From Oscillospiraceae bacterium (GTDB lineage Bacteria; Bacillota; Clostridia; Saccharofermentanales; Saccharofermentanaceae): a DNA stretch of 64,000 nt. The notes beneath the pieces were generated by a model. That model searched no databases. It saw only the letters and a program-made list of their open reading frames with translations, and was not told where the DNA came from. The position numbers were made by a program, and so were the translations under genes. The stretch is taken from assembly GCA_900176545.1 (NCBI GenBank), contig FWXP01000002.1, forward strand, positions 350,771-414,770. The letters run 5' to 3'. Shown one piece after another: positions 16,691 through 25,727 of this stretch; the stretch's first letter is position 1; each line of letters starts with the position of its first letter.

Positions 16691-17605
16691 ATGAAATACG
16701 ATGAAAACGACAACCTGCTCTATTTCAGCACAGAGCAGTCAACTTCCTACGAAGAGAAGAGACTCGTCATAGACCATATGGCAAGGACTTCCATGGATAT
16801 CCTGGGTTCCGCCTTCAAGGAGGGCGGAGTGTTCAGGGGAGGAGCCTCGGGTGAGGACAGGCCTAAGAATACTACAGGTCCCATAGCTGCCGTCGCAGCG
16901 ATAATTATCTTCCTTGGTGTCATCGGAGGCGTAATGTCCGGTTCGTTCGTTATCGCGGCCGTGGCAGCAGGTATCGGACTCTTTATCCTTTCGATAGTAA
17001 GTTTCCTTGGTAATAACAATGCATCAGAGAATAAGTATTCGCAGCTTCAGGATAACGGTAAGCTTTTGACAGGCAAGGCAGGCGGCGTGGCGCTTCTTGC
17101 ATTCTCTCTTGCATGTCTTATTCCCGCAGGTCTTTATGTAGCCATGGATATGGAGTCTTCTCCCGCGGTTGTCCTGGGGATCGGTTGTTTCCTTGTAGCT
17201 ACTGTGATCACGAGTATCGCCAATATCATTTCGGGCAATAACAAGGCAAAGAATGTCTACACCGGAACCGTCAGTGCGAGATGTATCGGATATCTTAAGA
17301 AGACACGTACTTCCAGCAACAACAGCAGACACGGATATCACAGGAACAGGGTCTACATCGTAGGTACTCCCATATTCGAGTTCGACCATATGGGTGTCCT
17401 TCATAAGGCTTTCCTTAACGAGTATTCTCAGGGCAGGCTCAAGCCCTCGTACGGCGAGCAGGTAGAGCTCAATATCAATCCCGAGAACCCTGACGACATC
17501 CTCTATTTGCCTTTCCTTAAGAAGAGGAATGTCACTAATGTTATCACGGGCATAATATGTCTCATATTTGCAGTGCTTTGCTTCTGGGGTATGACAATTA
17601 TGTGA
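16691..17605 (+). CDS. Membrane protein with a DUF3592-like extramembrane domain
   Basis: 304 residues. A charged N-terminal region of about 65 residues is followed by two membrane helix pairs (IAAVAAIIIFLGVIGGVMSG and AAVAAGIGLFILSIVSFLG; then LLAFSLACLIPAGLYVAM and VVLGIGCFLVATVITSIANII), a soluble domain resembling DUF3592 (TPIFEFDHMGVLHKAF; YGEQVELNINPENPDDI) and a final helix. The function of that family is unknown. GGAGG sits 7 nt before the ATG at 16691; an ATG two codons earlier is too close to it. Confidence 0.8.
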   Translation: MKYDENDNLLYFSTEQSTSYEEKRLVIDHMARTSMDILGSAFKEGGVFRGGASGEDRPKNTTGPIAAVAAIIIFLGVIGGVMSGSFVIAAVAAGIGLFILSIVSFLGNNNASENKYSQLQDNGKLLTGKAGGVALLAFSLACLIPAGLYVAMDMESSPAVVLGIGCFLVATVITSIANIISGNNKAKNVYTGTVSARCIGYLKKTRTSSNNSRHGYHRNRVYIVGTPIFEFDHMGVLHKAFLNEYSQGRLKPSYGEQVELNINPENPDDILYLPFLKKRNVTNVITGIICLIFAVLCFWGMTIM

Positions 17606-17666
17606 TATTGATTCTATTTTGGAATCATTATAAAATAGGATCATAAGACGAAAGGAGATCATCCAT

Positions 17667-17987
17667 ATGGCAGAAGTAATTGTAAATGCAGATAACTTTG
17701 AGTCAGAGGTCCTTAATTCAGATATTCCCGTACTTGTTGATTTCTGGGCAGAGTGGTGCGGTCCCTGCAAGATGTTAGGTCCCGTCGTATCCGAGCTCGC
17801 AGAGCAGTACGAAGGCAAGATAAAGGTGGCAAAGCTTAACGTGTCAGATCACGAGGAGTTGGCTGACAAGTATGGCATCACTAATATACCTGCGTTGAAG
17901 ATATTCAAGGGCGGAGAGGTCGTATCCGACAGCATCGGCTTCAAGCCTCTTCCCGCACTTGCTCAGTGGGTAGACGCTAATATCTGA
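17667..17987 (+). CDS. trxA: Thioredoxin
   Basis: 106 residues, the normal thioredoxin length, with the active site WAEWCGPCKM and the cis-proline region NIPALKIF. It is a cytoplasmic dithiol reductant for reductases and protein disulfides. AAAGGAG stands upstream. It is probably transcribed alone; a TATAAA at 17630-17635 could be its -10. No thioredoxin reductase gene is nearby. Confidence 0.96.
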   Translation: MAEVIVNADNFESEVLNSDIPVLVDFWAEWCGPCKMLGPVVSELAEQYEGKIKVAKLNVSDHEELADKYGITNIPALKIFKGGEVVSDSIGFKPLPALAQWVDANI

Positions 17988-18014
17988 TAATCAGACGAGA
18001 AAGATCATAAGAGG

Positions 18015-18049
18015 ATACCGCGAGTCATATGGGCCCGCGGTATTATTTT
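18015..18049. terminator. Terminator between trxA and the convergent radical SAM gene
   Basis: ATACCGCG (18015-18022) pairs with CGCGGTAT (18035-18042), followed by TATTTTG. It can serve trxA; the opposite strand has a weaker T tract. Confidence 0.7.
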
Positions 18050-18052
18050 GCT

Positions 18053-18979
18053 CTAATCCTTGAAGTCGGGGATCAGCAGGTCGCCCTGAGAGGAGGAGTC
18101 CTGAACGAAGGCGTTGATCTGGCCTTTGTCTATAAGATAGTCAGAGGCGGAGTCGTAGTGACCTGAAGGAACTGTACGCCTTAGAAAATCAGGAGCATCA
18201 GTGGGGAGCGTCGGCATGGGGGTGTACTGGCTCATAAGGCTTATATAGATGTCGTTGCCGAATTCGCCGGTTAAGAAGTCTAAGATCTTCTTGGTGTCAA
18301 AGAGCTTTCCCGGGAGCATAAGGTGGCGGACGATCATGCCCTTTCTCATAAGATCGGTGTCAGGATCGATGTCCGCGGGACCTACCTGACGGAACATCTC
18401 GCGGATGGCTGATGCTGCCTTGTCGGCGTAGTCCGGGGCATGAAGTATCTGTCTCGCGGTCTTAGGATCCCATACCTTGAAGTCGGGCATATAGATATCC
18501 ACAAGGCCGTCCAGCATCTTGAGGGTATCTACTTCGTCGTAGCCTCCCGTGTTGACTGCTACGGGGATCTTAAGACCGTTATCCTTAGCTCTTTTTATGG
18601 AGTCGGCGATAACGGGAGCGAAATGCATGGGAGTCACAAGATTGATGTTGTAGGCGCCCTTGTCCTGAAGTTCCAGGTATATCTCTGCGAGACGGCTGCT
18701 GTCAGCTCCCTCTCCTTTGCCGGTGGGGCCTCCCGATATCTTGCTGTTCTGGCAGAAGATGCATTTCGCGCTGCATCCTTCGAAGAAGACCGTACCTGAG
18801 CCTCTCGTATCTTCGGTTCCTAAGCGTCCCGATATGGGAGGTTCCTCGCCGTGGTGGAGCATATAAAGGTTGACGACGGGGAGCGCTCCCATAGAGCAAA
18901 AGCCCGTCTTCTCGTATCTGTTGATGCCGCATTTGCGCGGGCACAGGGTGCAGTGTTCTAACGCTTCGTAATGTGCCAT
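18053..18979 (-). CDS. Radical SAM protein, PflA-like (COG1313 type)
   Basis: 308 residues. An N-terminal Cys-rich segment (CTLCPRKCGINR) precedes the radical SAM cluster motif CSAKCIFCQN (C-x3-C-x2-C, around residue 75). Regions YNINLVTPMHF and DIYMPDFKVW match the predicted pyruvate-formate-lyase-activating-enzyme relatives of COG1313. It should bind a 4Fe-4S cluster and cleave S-adenosylmethionine; the substrate of this subgroup is not established. No pyruvate formate lyase gene is adjacent. A TATAAT lies 6 nt before the ATG and there is no Shine-Dalgarno, suggesting a leaderless transcript. Confidence 0.9.
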   Translation of the reverse strand: MAHYEALEHCTLCPRKCGINRYEKTGFCSMGALPVVNLYMLHHGEEPPISGRLGTEDTRGSGTVFFEGCSAKCIFCQNSKISGGPTGKGEGADSSRLAEIYLELQDKGAYNINLVTPMHFAPVIADSIKRAKDNGLKIPVAVNTGGYDEVDTLKMLDGLVDIYMPDFKVWDPKTARQILHAPDYADKAASAIREMFRQVGPADIDPDTDLMRKGMIVRHLMLPGKLFDTKKILDFLTGEFGNDIYISLMSQYTPMPTLPTDAPDFLRRTVPSGHYDSASDYLIDKGQINAFVQDSSSQGDLLIPDFKD

Positions 18980-18985
18980 ATAAAG

Positions 18986-18991
18986 ATTATA
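18986..18991 (-). promoter_or_regulatory. -10 box giving a probable leaderless mRNA
   Basis: On the minus strand TATAAT is followed by CTTTAT and then the ATG of the radical SAM gene, so transcription should begin at or next to the start codon. Confidence 0.55.
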
Positions 18992-19036
18992 CGCAACTTA
19001 TATAAAATTCGGGGGTTCTGGTGCGTTCAATTCTAT

Positions 19037-19088
19037 GCGAAATATATTTAAAGAAAATAAACGACATATTTCGCTCAAATGTTAAAAT
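19037..19088 (+). promoter_or_regulatory. purF promoter with PurBox-like inverted pair
   Basis: GCGAAATAT (19037-19045) is repeated inverted as ATATTTCGC (19066-19074). Both arms contain CGAA and the cores are 28 nt apart, similar to the paired inverted PurBoxes bound by PurR upstream of Bacillus pur genes. An extended -10, TGTTAAAAT (19080-19088), follows, so the right arm covers the -35 region, consistent with repression. Confidence 0.55.
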
Positions 19089-19123
19089 CTTTAATGGAAA
19101 AACAGTCCTCGGAGGGGCGCCTT

Positions 19124-20536
19124 ATGTTTAACGGTCTACACGAAGAATGCGGTGTGTTCGGTATCTATACGAGAGAAGAACTCGATATCTCGTCTCTTAT
19201 GTATTACGGTCTGTTCGCACTGCAGCACAGAGGTCAGGAGAGCTGCGGTATAGCAGTCAACGACGACGGTACCATAAGGTGCACCAAGGCGATGGGCCTT
19301 GTAAGTGAGGTCTTTACTCCCGATAAGCTCGCAGAGCTTAGAGGTTCCATAGCATTAGGACATGTCAGATATTCCACGACGGGCGCCAGCACTCCCGAGA
19401 ATGCACAGCCCCTTGTTACCCAGTATGTAAAGGGTACATTATCCATAGCACATAACGGCAATCTTACCAACTGTATCTCCCTGAAGAAGAAGCTTCAAGC
19501 TGAGGGTGCGATGTTCAGGACGGATGTTGATTCCGAGGTCATCGCATATATGCTCGCCAAGAAAAGATCCGAGACTCCTTCCGTAGAGGAAGCAGTTCAG
19601 GAGGTCATGAAGGAGATCGAGGGAGGATATGCTCTTCTTGTAATGAGCCCCAGAAAGCTCATAGCTGCCCGTGACCCCCACGGCTTAAAGCCCCTTGTTA
19701 TGGGCACTATCGGCAGCAATATCGTATTTGCGTCCGAGACTTGCGCTCTCGATGCGGTAGGCGCGGAATTTGTCAGGGACGTTTTGCCCGGCGAGATCGT
19801 CATAGTAGATGGAGACGGAATAAGGAGTGTTCAGACTACACCAAGGCGTGAAGCCAAGTGCGTTTTCGAATATATCTATTTTGCCCGCGCTGACAGCGTC
19901 ATGGACGGTATATCCGTATATGATGCCAGGATCAGGGCAGGAAGGCTCCTTGCCTCCCAGCATCCCGTGGATGCCGACATCGTCATCGGAGTTCCCGAGT
20001 CGGGACTTGATGCCGCCCTCGGATATTCGCTGGAGTCAGGGATCCCTTACGTAAAGGGATTCGTAAAGAACAATTATGTGGGTAGGACTTTCATTAAGCC
20101 TTCACAGCAGCTTCGTAAGCAGGCCGTAAGGATAAAGCTCAACCCCATCCCTTCTGCCGTAAAGGGCAAGAGGGTAATAATGATCGACGATTCGATCGTA
20201 AGAGGTACGACGATCGCCAACATAGTAAAGATGCTTCGTAAGGCAGGAGCAACAGAGGTTCACGTAAGGATCTCAAGCCCGCCGTTCATGCATCCCTGCT
20301 ATTACGGTACTGACGTCCCCTCCTGCGATGCGCTTGTAGCGTGTCAGCATACGATCCCCGAGATCTGCGAGATAATCGGAGCCGATTCGCTCGGATATCT
20401 CAATGTGGATTCACTGGGAACGATGCTCGGCGAAGAAGGACACAAGTTCTGCGATGCATGCTTTACGGGTGATTATCCCAATATCGACAGCGGCATCGAT
20501 CTTATGGATGAGGACGCAGGCGCCCTCGAGAAGTAA
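19124..20536 (+). CDS. purF: Amidophosphoribosyltransferase (first step of purine synthesis)
   Basis: 470 residues. The N-terminal glutaminase domain begins with a short propeptide and ECGVFGIY, whose Cys is the nucleophile after processing; HRGQESCGI, HVRYSTTG and HNGNLTN follow. The phosphoribosyltransferase domain has GVPESGLDAA and the PRPP loop VIMIDDSIVRGTT. It transfers glutamine nitrogen to PRPP. Cysteines in CYYGTDVPS, LVACQHT and FCDACF suggest the Bacillus-type Fe-S-containing form. The ATG at 19124 has GGAGGGG 7 nt upstream; an earlier ATG at 19079 lies inside the promoter. Confidence 0.96.
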   Translation: MFNGLHEECGVFGIYTREELDISSLMYYGLFALQHRGQESCGIAVNDDGTIRCTKAMGLVSEVFTPDKLAELRGSIALGHVRYSTTGASTPENAQPLVTQYVKGTLSIAHNGNLTNCISLKKKLQAEGAMFRTDVDSEVIAYMLAKKRSETPSVEEAVQEVMKEIEGGYALLVMSPRKLIAARDPHGLKPLVMGTIGSNIVFASETCALDAVGAEFVRDVLPGEIVIVDGDGIRSVQTTPRREAKCVFEYIYFARADSVMDGISVYDARIRAGRLLASQHPVDADIVIGVPESGLDAALGYSLESGIPYVKGFVKNNYVGRTFIKPSQQLRKQAVRIKLNPIPSAVKGKRVIMIDDSIVRGTTIANIVKMLRKAGATEVHVRISSPPFMHPCYYGTDVPSCDALVACQHTIPEICEIIGADSLGYLNVDSLGTMLGEEGHKFCDACFTGDYPNIDSGIDLMDEDAGALEK

Positions 20537-20607
20537 GAGTCTTACGCCGTCAGGCGCCGTATGTCAACGCTTCGGATCTTCGGTCAAGAGAAACGGAGTG
20601 AATTGAC

Positions 20608-21333
20608 ATGAGTTTAGGAATCATTGGCGGAATGGGTCCCATGGCGGGTGCCCAGTTCCAGGAGATGATCATCGAATTGACTGACGCCAAGCGCGATCAG
20701 GATCATCTGGAAACGATATTGTTCAACTGTCCCGGGATCCCCGACAGGACAGATTATATCCTCGGAAGAAGTGCCGAGGATCCCTTCGATCAGATATTAA
20801 GTATCGCTAAGAAGCTGGAGGCGCTGGGAGTATCGGCTATCGCCATCCCCTGCGTGTCTTCCGCCTTCATGAGCAGCAGGCTCCGGGCGGAGCTTAAAGT
20901 CCCCGTCCTCTACGGTATCTCAAAGACCGCAAGGGATATAAAGGGAAGGCGCCTTACAAAGGCCGGCATAATGGCGACCGAAGGAAGCCTTAAGACCTGC
21001 GTCATCCAGACTGCCCTTGAAGAATACGGCATAGAGCCGGTGGTCCCCTCTAAGGAAGATACGAAGAAGATAATGGATCTTATCTACAGGGACGTTAAGA
21101 GCGGCCGCGACGCGGATACGGATCTCTTTTATGAAGTCAGGGATAATCTTATAGCACAGGGTGCACAGACCATCATCCTGGGCTGCACGGAGCTTTCCGT
21201 TATCTACAGGAAGCAACACCTTGAAGGCGACATCACTGATATCATGCGAAGCCTTGCCACGGAGTCCATAAAGACATGCGGAAAGAGAGTCAAGAGGAGC
21301 GATATAGTATATGCAGCAGCGAAATGTTCTTGA
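20608..21333 (+). CDS. Aspartate/glutamate racemase family protein
   Basis: 241 residues of the Asp/Glu racemase fold: IIGGMGPMAG near the N terminus, the first catalytic cysteine in AIPCVSSAF (about residue 84), and the second in ILGCTELSV (about 194). The usual PCNTAH is replaced by PCVSSAF, so substrate range may differ. It probably interconverts L- and D-aspartate or glutamate without cofactor. The end overlaps the start of the adenylation gene by 23 bp, which places it in the dlt-like operon and suggests it makes the D-amino acid that the operon uses. ACGGAGTG lies before the ATG. Confidence 0.85.
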   Translation: MSLGIIGGMGPMAGAQFQEMIIELTDAKRDQDHLETILFNCPGIPDRTDYILGRSAEDPFDQILSIAKKLEALGVSAIAIPCVSSAFMSSRLRAELKVPVLYGISKTARDIKGRRLTKAGIMATEGSLKTCVIQTALEEYGIEPVVPSKEDTKKIMDLIYRDVKSGRDADTDLFYEVRDNLIAQGAQTIILGCTELSVIYRKQHLEGDITDIMRSLATESIKTCGKRVKRSDIVYAAAKCS

Positions 21334-22816
21334 ATACCTTGAGGCCACCGTCAGGGAAGTGCCGGAGAAGGTCGCTTTCGAGAATAAGACGGAAACGCTG
21401 ACTTTCGAAGAGCTCTATACTTATGCAAAGAATACGGGTTCTTGTCTTCTCGCGAAAGGCTATACGAGGGAGCCTGTCCTTATCTTTATGGAGAAGTCCC
21501 CTTCTGCGGTCGCAGCCTTTATGGGATGCATCTACGCAGGATGCTTCTACGTTCCCTTGGATGAGGAGATGCCTGCAAGCCGCATAGCGCACATATTCGA
21601 CATAACTTCCGCGCGCGTTCTTATCTGCGATGATATAACAGAGGCAAAGGCCCGCGAACTGGGCTTTAAAGGAGAGATCATGCTCTTTGGCGACGCGCGT
21701 TCCCACAAGGAGGAGACGGCGCTTCTTGATAAGGTCAGGGAGGAGCAGATAGATACGGATCCCATCTATATAGTATTTACTTCGGGCTCCACGGGAGTGC
21801 CCAAGGGTGTTGCCGCGTGCCACAGGAGCGTTATCGACTACATAGAGAACTTATCCTCGGTATTAGGCTTTGACCGCGATACGAGGTTTGGAAACCAGAG
21901 TCCCTTCTACTTCGATGCGTGCCTTAAGGAGATATATCCTACGATGAAGTACGGCGCGTCCTGCGTGATCGTTCCCAGGGAGCTCTTCATGTTCCCCGTA
22001 AAGCTTTCCGAGTTCATAGTGGAAAAGAAGATAAATACGGTGTGCTGGGTAGTATCTGCCCTCACCATGATATCCTCCTTCAATGTCCTTGAGGAACACT
22101 GTCCTGCCACCTTGAGGACCGTAGCCTTCGGAAGCGAGGTCTTCCCCGTGAAGCAGTTCAACCGCTGGAAGAAAGCTCTTCCGGACGCCAGGTTCGTCAA
22201 CCTCTACGGCCCGACGGAAGCTACCGGCATGAGCTGCTGGTACGAGGCTGACCGCTTCTTCGAAGAAGGTGAGGCTATCCCCATAGGAAAGCCCTTTACC
22301 AACACTCAGATATTACTTATAGACGATGAGGGAAAGCTCGCGGACGAGGGCGAGATCTACATAAGGGGAACGGCGGTGACCCTGGGCTACTATAATGACG
22401 CCGAGAAGACCTCTGAGAACTTCGTGCAGAACCCCCTGAACGTTTTCTACCCCGAGCTCGTCTATAAGACGGGCGACATCGCGCGGAAGGATGACGACGG
22501 CAACCTCGTGTTCATCTCACGCAAGGATCACCAGATAAAGCGCATGGGCCACAGGATAGAGCTCGGCGAGATAGAAGCCGATACGCTCCTTGGAGAAGGC
22601 ATCTCATCCTGCTGCGCCGTCTACCATAAGGAGAAGGACAAGATAGTCCTCTTCTACACGGGCGAGGCGTCTGAGGCGCAGGTAAAGGCGGATCTTAAGG
22701 AAAGGCTTCCCAGGTACATGCTGCCCGGCAAGGTCATCAAGCTTGATAAGATGCCGCTGACGCCTAACGGCAAGAGAGATCGAAAGTATCTCGAGCAGAA
22801 AGCAAAAGGAGAATAA
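21311..22816 (+). CDS. DltA-like amino acid adenylation enzyme
   Basis: 501 residues, a stand-alone adenylation domain with core motifs FTSGSTGVPKG, NLYGPTEATG, YKTGDIA, FISRKDHQIKRMGHRIELGEIE (cited as KRMGHRIELGEIE) and LTPNGKRDRKYL with the final catalytic Lys. It should activate an amino acid as the adenylate and load it on the carrier protein encoded next. The aspartate that binds the amino group is present in PFYFDACLKEIYP, but the following residues differ from FDLSVMD of D-alanine-specific DltA. With a racemase gene upstream the substrate may be D-Asp or D-Glu rather than D-Ala; this is inference. Confidence 0.85.
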   Translation: MQQRNVLEYLEATVREVPEKVAFENKTETLTFEELYTYAKNTGSCLLAKGYTREPVLIFMEKSPSAVAAFMGCIYAGCFYVPLDEEMPASRIAHIFDITSARVLICDDITEAKARELGFKGEIMLFGDARSHKEETALLDKVREEQIDTDPIYIVFTSGSTGVPKGVAACHRSVIDYIENLSSVLGFDRDTRFGNQSPFYFDACLKEIYPTMKYGASCVIVPRELFMFPVKLSEFIVEKKINTVCWVVSALTMISSFNVLEEHCPATLRTVAFGSEVFPVKQFNRWKKALPDARFVNLYGPTEATGMSCWYEADRFFEEGEAIPIGKPFTNTQILLIDDEGKLADEGEIYIRGTAVTLGYYNDAEKTSENFVQNPLNVFYPELVYKTGDIARKDDDGNLVFISRKDHQIKRMGHRIELGEIEADTLLGEGISSCCAVYHKEKDKIVLFYTGEASEAQVKADLKERLPRYMLPGKVIKLDKMPLTPNGKRDRKYLEQKAKGE

Positions 22817-22823
22817 CAGAGAA

Positions 22824-23054
22824 ATGGAAGAGATAAGAGCCATACTTAATGAACTTCACGATGACGTGGATTACGATACATGTACTACCTTGATAGACGA
22901 TCGTATCCTTGATTCGTTCGACATAGTTACACTCGTGGCGGAGATAGACGACAAGCTCGATGTCAGGATCCCGCCCGAGCAGATGATCCCCGAGAACTTT
23001 AATTCCCTGAAGGCTATAGCGGCCCTTGTAGAGAGGCTGGAAAACGAGATCTGA
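22824..23054 (+). CDS. DltC-like carrier protein
   Basis: 76 residues, a four-helix carrier protein with the phosphopantetheine serine in ILDSFDIVTL (Ser31). It holds the activated amino acid as a thioester for transfer at the membrane. AAAAGGAG precedes the ATG and the stop overlaps the start of the MBOAT gene by one base (TGATG). Confidence 0.88.
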   Translation: MEEIRAILNELHDDVDYDTCTTLIDDRILDSFDIVTLVAEIDDKLDVRIPPEQMIPENFNSLKAIAALVERLENEI

Positions 23055-24625
23055 TGCTGTTCGTATCCAAGGAATTCGTAGCATTCATCGCGGCGGTGAT
23101 CGCGATCTATTATATCTGTCCCAAGAAATTCAGGTGGTATGTGCTCCTGGCGGCAAGCCTGTTCTTCTACACGATGGACGACGTAAGAAACCTTATATAT
23201 CTTGCCGTGACGGGAGTGACATCCTGGGGGCTGTGCCTCATTCTGGAGCATATCACTTCCGACGCATCCAAGAGCATAAAGAAGATAAAGGATAAGGAAA
23301 AGAAGAAGGAGTTCAAGGCCCGCGTTCAAAGGAACAAGAGGATCTTCATGCTCCTGGCTGTCCTTATAGACCTGGGGATCCTGGGATTTACCAAATACGC
23401 GGACTTCGTGGTATCCAACGTGACGGCTCTGTTCTCTCATCGAATGAGAGTAACGGATGTGTTCGTTCCCCTTGGTATCTCTTTCTATACCTTCAAGACT
23501 GTAAGCTACGTGCTGGATGTATATAGGGGAACTTCGAAGGCAGAGAAGAACTTTTTTAAGCTCGTGCTCTTCGTGACTTACTTTCCTCAGGCGGTACAGG
23601 GTCCCATAAGCCGCTGGAACAATTTAAGCGCTACTTTGTTCGAGGGCAAGAATGCGGGGCTTAAGCCTTTCGCTTCTGGTCTTATAAGGATCTTTTGGGG
23701 CTACTTCAAGAAGGTAGTTATCGCAGACAGGCTGGTGGTGCCGGTCATGGCACTGACTCACGATCACGCTTCCTATCAGGGTGCATATGTCTTCGTTGCC
23801 ATACTCATGTATGCGATGGAGCTTTACTGTGACTTTACGGGAGGCATAGATATCACCATAGGTATCTCGGAGTGTTTAGGCATCAAGGTGGAGGAGAACT
23901 TCATCCTTCCGTACTTTTCAAAGAATATCAAGGAATACTGGAACAGATGGCATATCACCATGGGTTCCTGGTTCACGGATTATATCTTCTATCCGCTGTC
24001 GGTGAGCCCCCGCATGCTAAAGCTCTCCAAGTGGAGCAGATCCAAGCTGGGCAATGCCTTCGGCAAGAGGGTGACGGTCTATATCTCGTGCTTTCTTGTG
24101 TGGCTGGCAACGGGTGTCTGGCACGGCGCGGCATGGAACTTCATAGTCTGGGGTCTTTTAAACTTCGTCGTGATCATGATCTCTCAGGAGCTGGAGCCTT
24201 TGTATAAGAAGTTCCACGGCAGGTTCCACCTTAAGGATAAGGCGTGGTACGGCGCCTTCGAGATGTTAAGGACGTTCTTTCTCATGGGCATGATCCGTAT
24301 GCTGGACTGCTACCGCAATGTGCCCGTGACCTTTAAGTCTTTGGGCAGCATGTTCACGTCCTGGCATATGAAGGTATTTACTGACGGATCATTACTTGAG
24401 ATAGGCCTGGACCTTAAGGAATATATACTTATCGGCATATGTGCTGTCGTCTTGTTCCTTGTAAGCCTCTACAGATACAGGACCGGCAGGGAGCTTCGCG
24501 AGAAGATCTCGGGCAGCCCCGACCTTACATTCGCGTGCTGCCTGGTGCTCCTTATGATAACCATCGTATTCGGCGCTTACGGCAAGGGCTATAACACATC
24601 GCAGTTCATCTACAACCAGTTCTGA
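23054..24625 (+). CDS. DltB-like MBOAT acyltransferase
   Basis: 523 residues with many membrane helices. Conserved MBOAT regions are visible: YFPQAVQGPISRW, EYWNRWHITMGSWFTDY, and the catalytic histidine in ATGVWHGAAWNF. DltB proteins take the aminoacyl group from the carrier protein and pass it across the membrane to a wall polymer or its transfer protein. A charged loop around residues 70-100 is longer than in typical DltB. It lies between the carrier and SGNH genes in one operon. Confidence 0.9.
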   Translation: MLFVSKEFVAFIAAVIAIYYICPKKFRWYVLLAASLFFYTMDDVRNLIYLAVTGVTSWGLCLILEHITSDASKSIKKIKDKEKKKEFKARVQRNKRIFMLLAVLIDLGILGFTKYADFVVSNVTALFSHRMRVTDVFVPLGISFYTFKTVSYVLDVYRGTSKAEKNFFKLVLFVTYFPQAVQGPISRWNNLSATLFEGKNAGLKPFASGLIRIFWGYFKKVVIADRLVVPVMALTHDHASYQGAYVFVAILMYAMELYCDFTGGIDITIGISECLGIKVEENFILPYFSKNIKEYWNRWHITMGSWFTDYIFYPLSVSPRMLKLSKWSRSKLGNAFGKRVTVYISCFLVWLATGVWHGAAWNFIVWGLLNFVVIMISQELEPLYKKFHGRFHLKDKAWYGAFEMLRTFFLMGMIRMLDCYRNVPVTFKSLGSMFTSWHMKVFTDGSLLEIGLDLKEYILIGICAVVLFLVSLYRYRTGRELREKISGSPDLTFACCLVLLMITIVFGAYGKGYNTSQFIYNQF

Positions 24626-24637
24626 CGGAGAAATTCC

Positions 24638-25717
24638 ATGAAAGCTATAAAGATAGTAACAAGAGCCATCATATATCCGGTCATCGCATCCATACTTCTG
24701 TGGACCTGCCAGAGCCTTCTTGTCCCCAAGTACCAGGTGGGCATAATGGAAGGCGCCATGATGCACGAATACTACGACAGCGATATGCCTCACGAAGTCC
24801 TCTTCGTGGGAGACTGCGAAGTCTACGAGAATATCTCTACGGTCAAGCTCTATCAGGAGTACGGCATATCTTCATATATAAGGGGAAGCGCACAGCAGCT
24901 GGTGTGGCAGTCCTACTATATCCTTGAAGATACACTCCGCTACGAGACCCCCAAGGTCGTAGTCTTCAATGTGCTGGCACTAAAGTATGCCGAGCCTCAG
25001 CATGAGAGCTATAACAGGATGACCCTGGACGGTCTTCGCTGGTCGCCTTCCAAGTGGCACGCCATCGAGGAATCCATGACGGAGAAGGAGAGCATGCTGG
25101 ACTATGTATTCCCGATCCTTCGCTACCATGACAGGTGGAAGGACTTAAAGCCTTCGGATTATGAATTCTGGTTCCATCAGAATACAAATACGTTCAACGG
25201 ATACTACATGAGGGTCGATTCGCTTCCTGAGCGTAACTTCCCGCCTGCAAGACCCCTGAACGATCCTAACCTGGGCAGGGTCCCCATGAGCTGGCTCGAG
25301 AAGATGTACGAACTTTGCAAGGAGAACGGCATAGAACTGGTGCTCATGAAGGCTCCCACTCAGTATCCTTACTGGTATCCCCAGTGGGACCGCCAGGTAA
25401 TGGAGTTCGCATCGTCGCACGGCCTTGATTACTTCAACTATATACATGAGAGGGATCAGATCGGCCTTGATATGACAGTTGATACATACGACGGCGGCCT
25501 TCACCTGAACCTGAGCGGAGCGGAGAAGATGGCTACCTATATAGGAGCATATCTCGATTCGACGTATGACCTTACTGACTACAGGCTCGACCCGGAGGTC
25601 TCTGCCAAGTGGGATGAGGTCATAGCCGCCTATAACGAGCTGGCGGCTGCCCAGTACGCTGAATTAGAGGAGTACGGCGAGCTTCGAAGCTGGGGCATAA
25701 ATGCCATGGAAGAATAA
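24638..25717 (+). CDS. DltD-like SGNH-fold protein with Cys in place of the catalytic Ser
   Basis: 359 residues. One N-terminal membrane anchor (IIYPVIASILLWTCQSLLV) is followed by an extracytoplasmic SGNH-hydrolase-like domain. Block I reads LFVGDCEVYEN, so the usual GDS serine is Cys60, and block V reads DGGLHLNLSG with Asp285 and His289. It is in the position of DltD, which assists transfer of the aminoacyl group to the wall polymer. The Ser-to-Cys change could give a thioester intermediate or loss of hydrolase activity. No terminator follows closely. Confidence 0.82.
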   Translation: MKAIKIVTRAIIYPVIASILLWTCQSLLVPKYQVGIMEGAMMHEYYDSDMPHEVLFVGDCEVYENISTVKLYQEYGISSYIRGSAQQLVWQSYYILEDTLRYETPKVVVFNVLALKYAEPQHESYNRMTLDGLRWSPSKWHAIEESMTEKESMLDYVFPILRYHDRWKDLKPSDYEFWFHQNTNTFNGYYMRVDSLPERNFPPARPLNDPNLGRVPMSWLEKMYELCKENGIELVLMKAPTQYPYWYPQWDRQVMEFASSHGLDYFNYIHERDQIGLDMTVDTYDGGLHLNLSGAEKMATYIGAYLDSTYDLTDYRLDPEVSAKWDEVIAAYNELAAAQYAELEEYGELRSWGINAMEE

Positions 25718-25727
25718 ATGCCGCCTC

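Noticed and set aside
17024..17818. 264-codon open frame opposite the DUF3592-like gene and trxA
   Set aside because: It covers the ends of two supported genes and the promoter between them, with no coding features.
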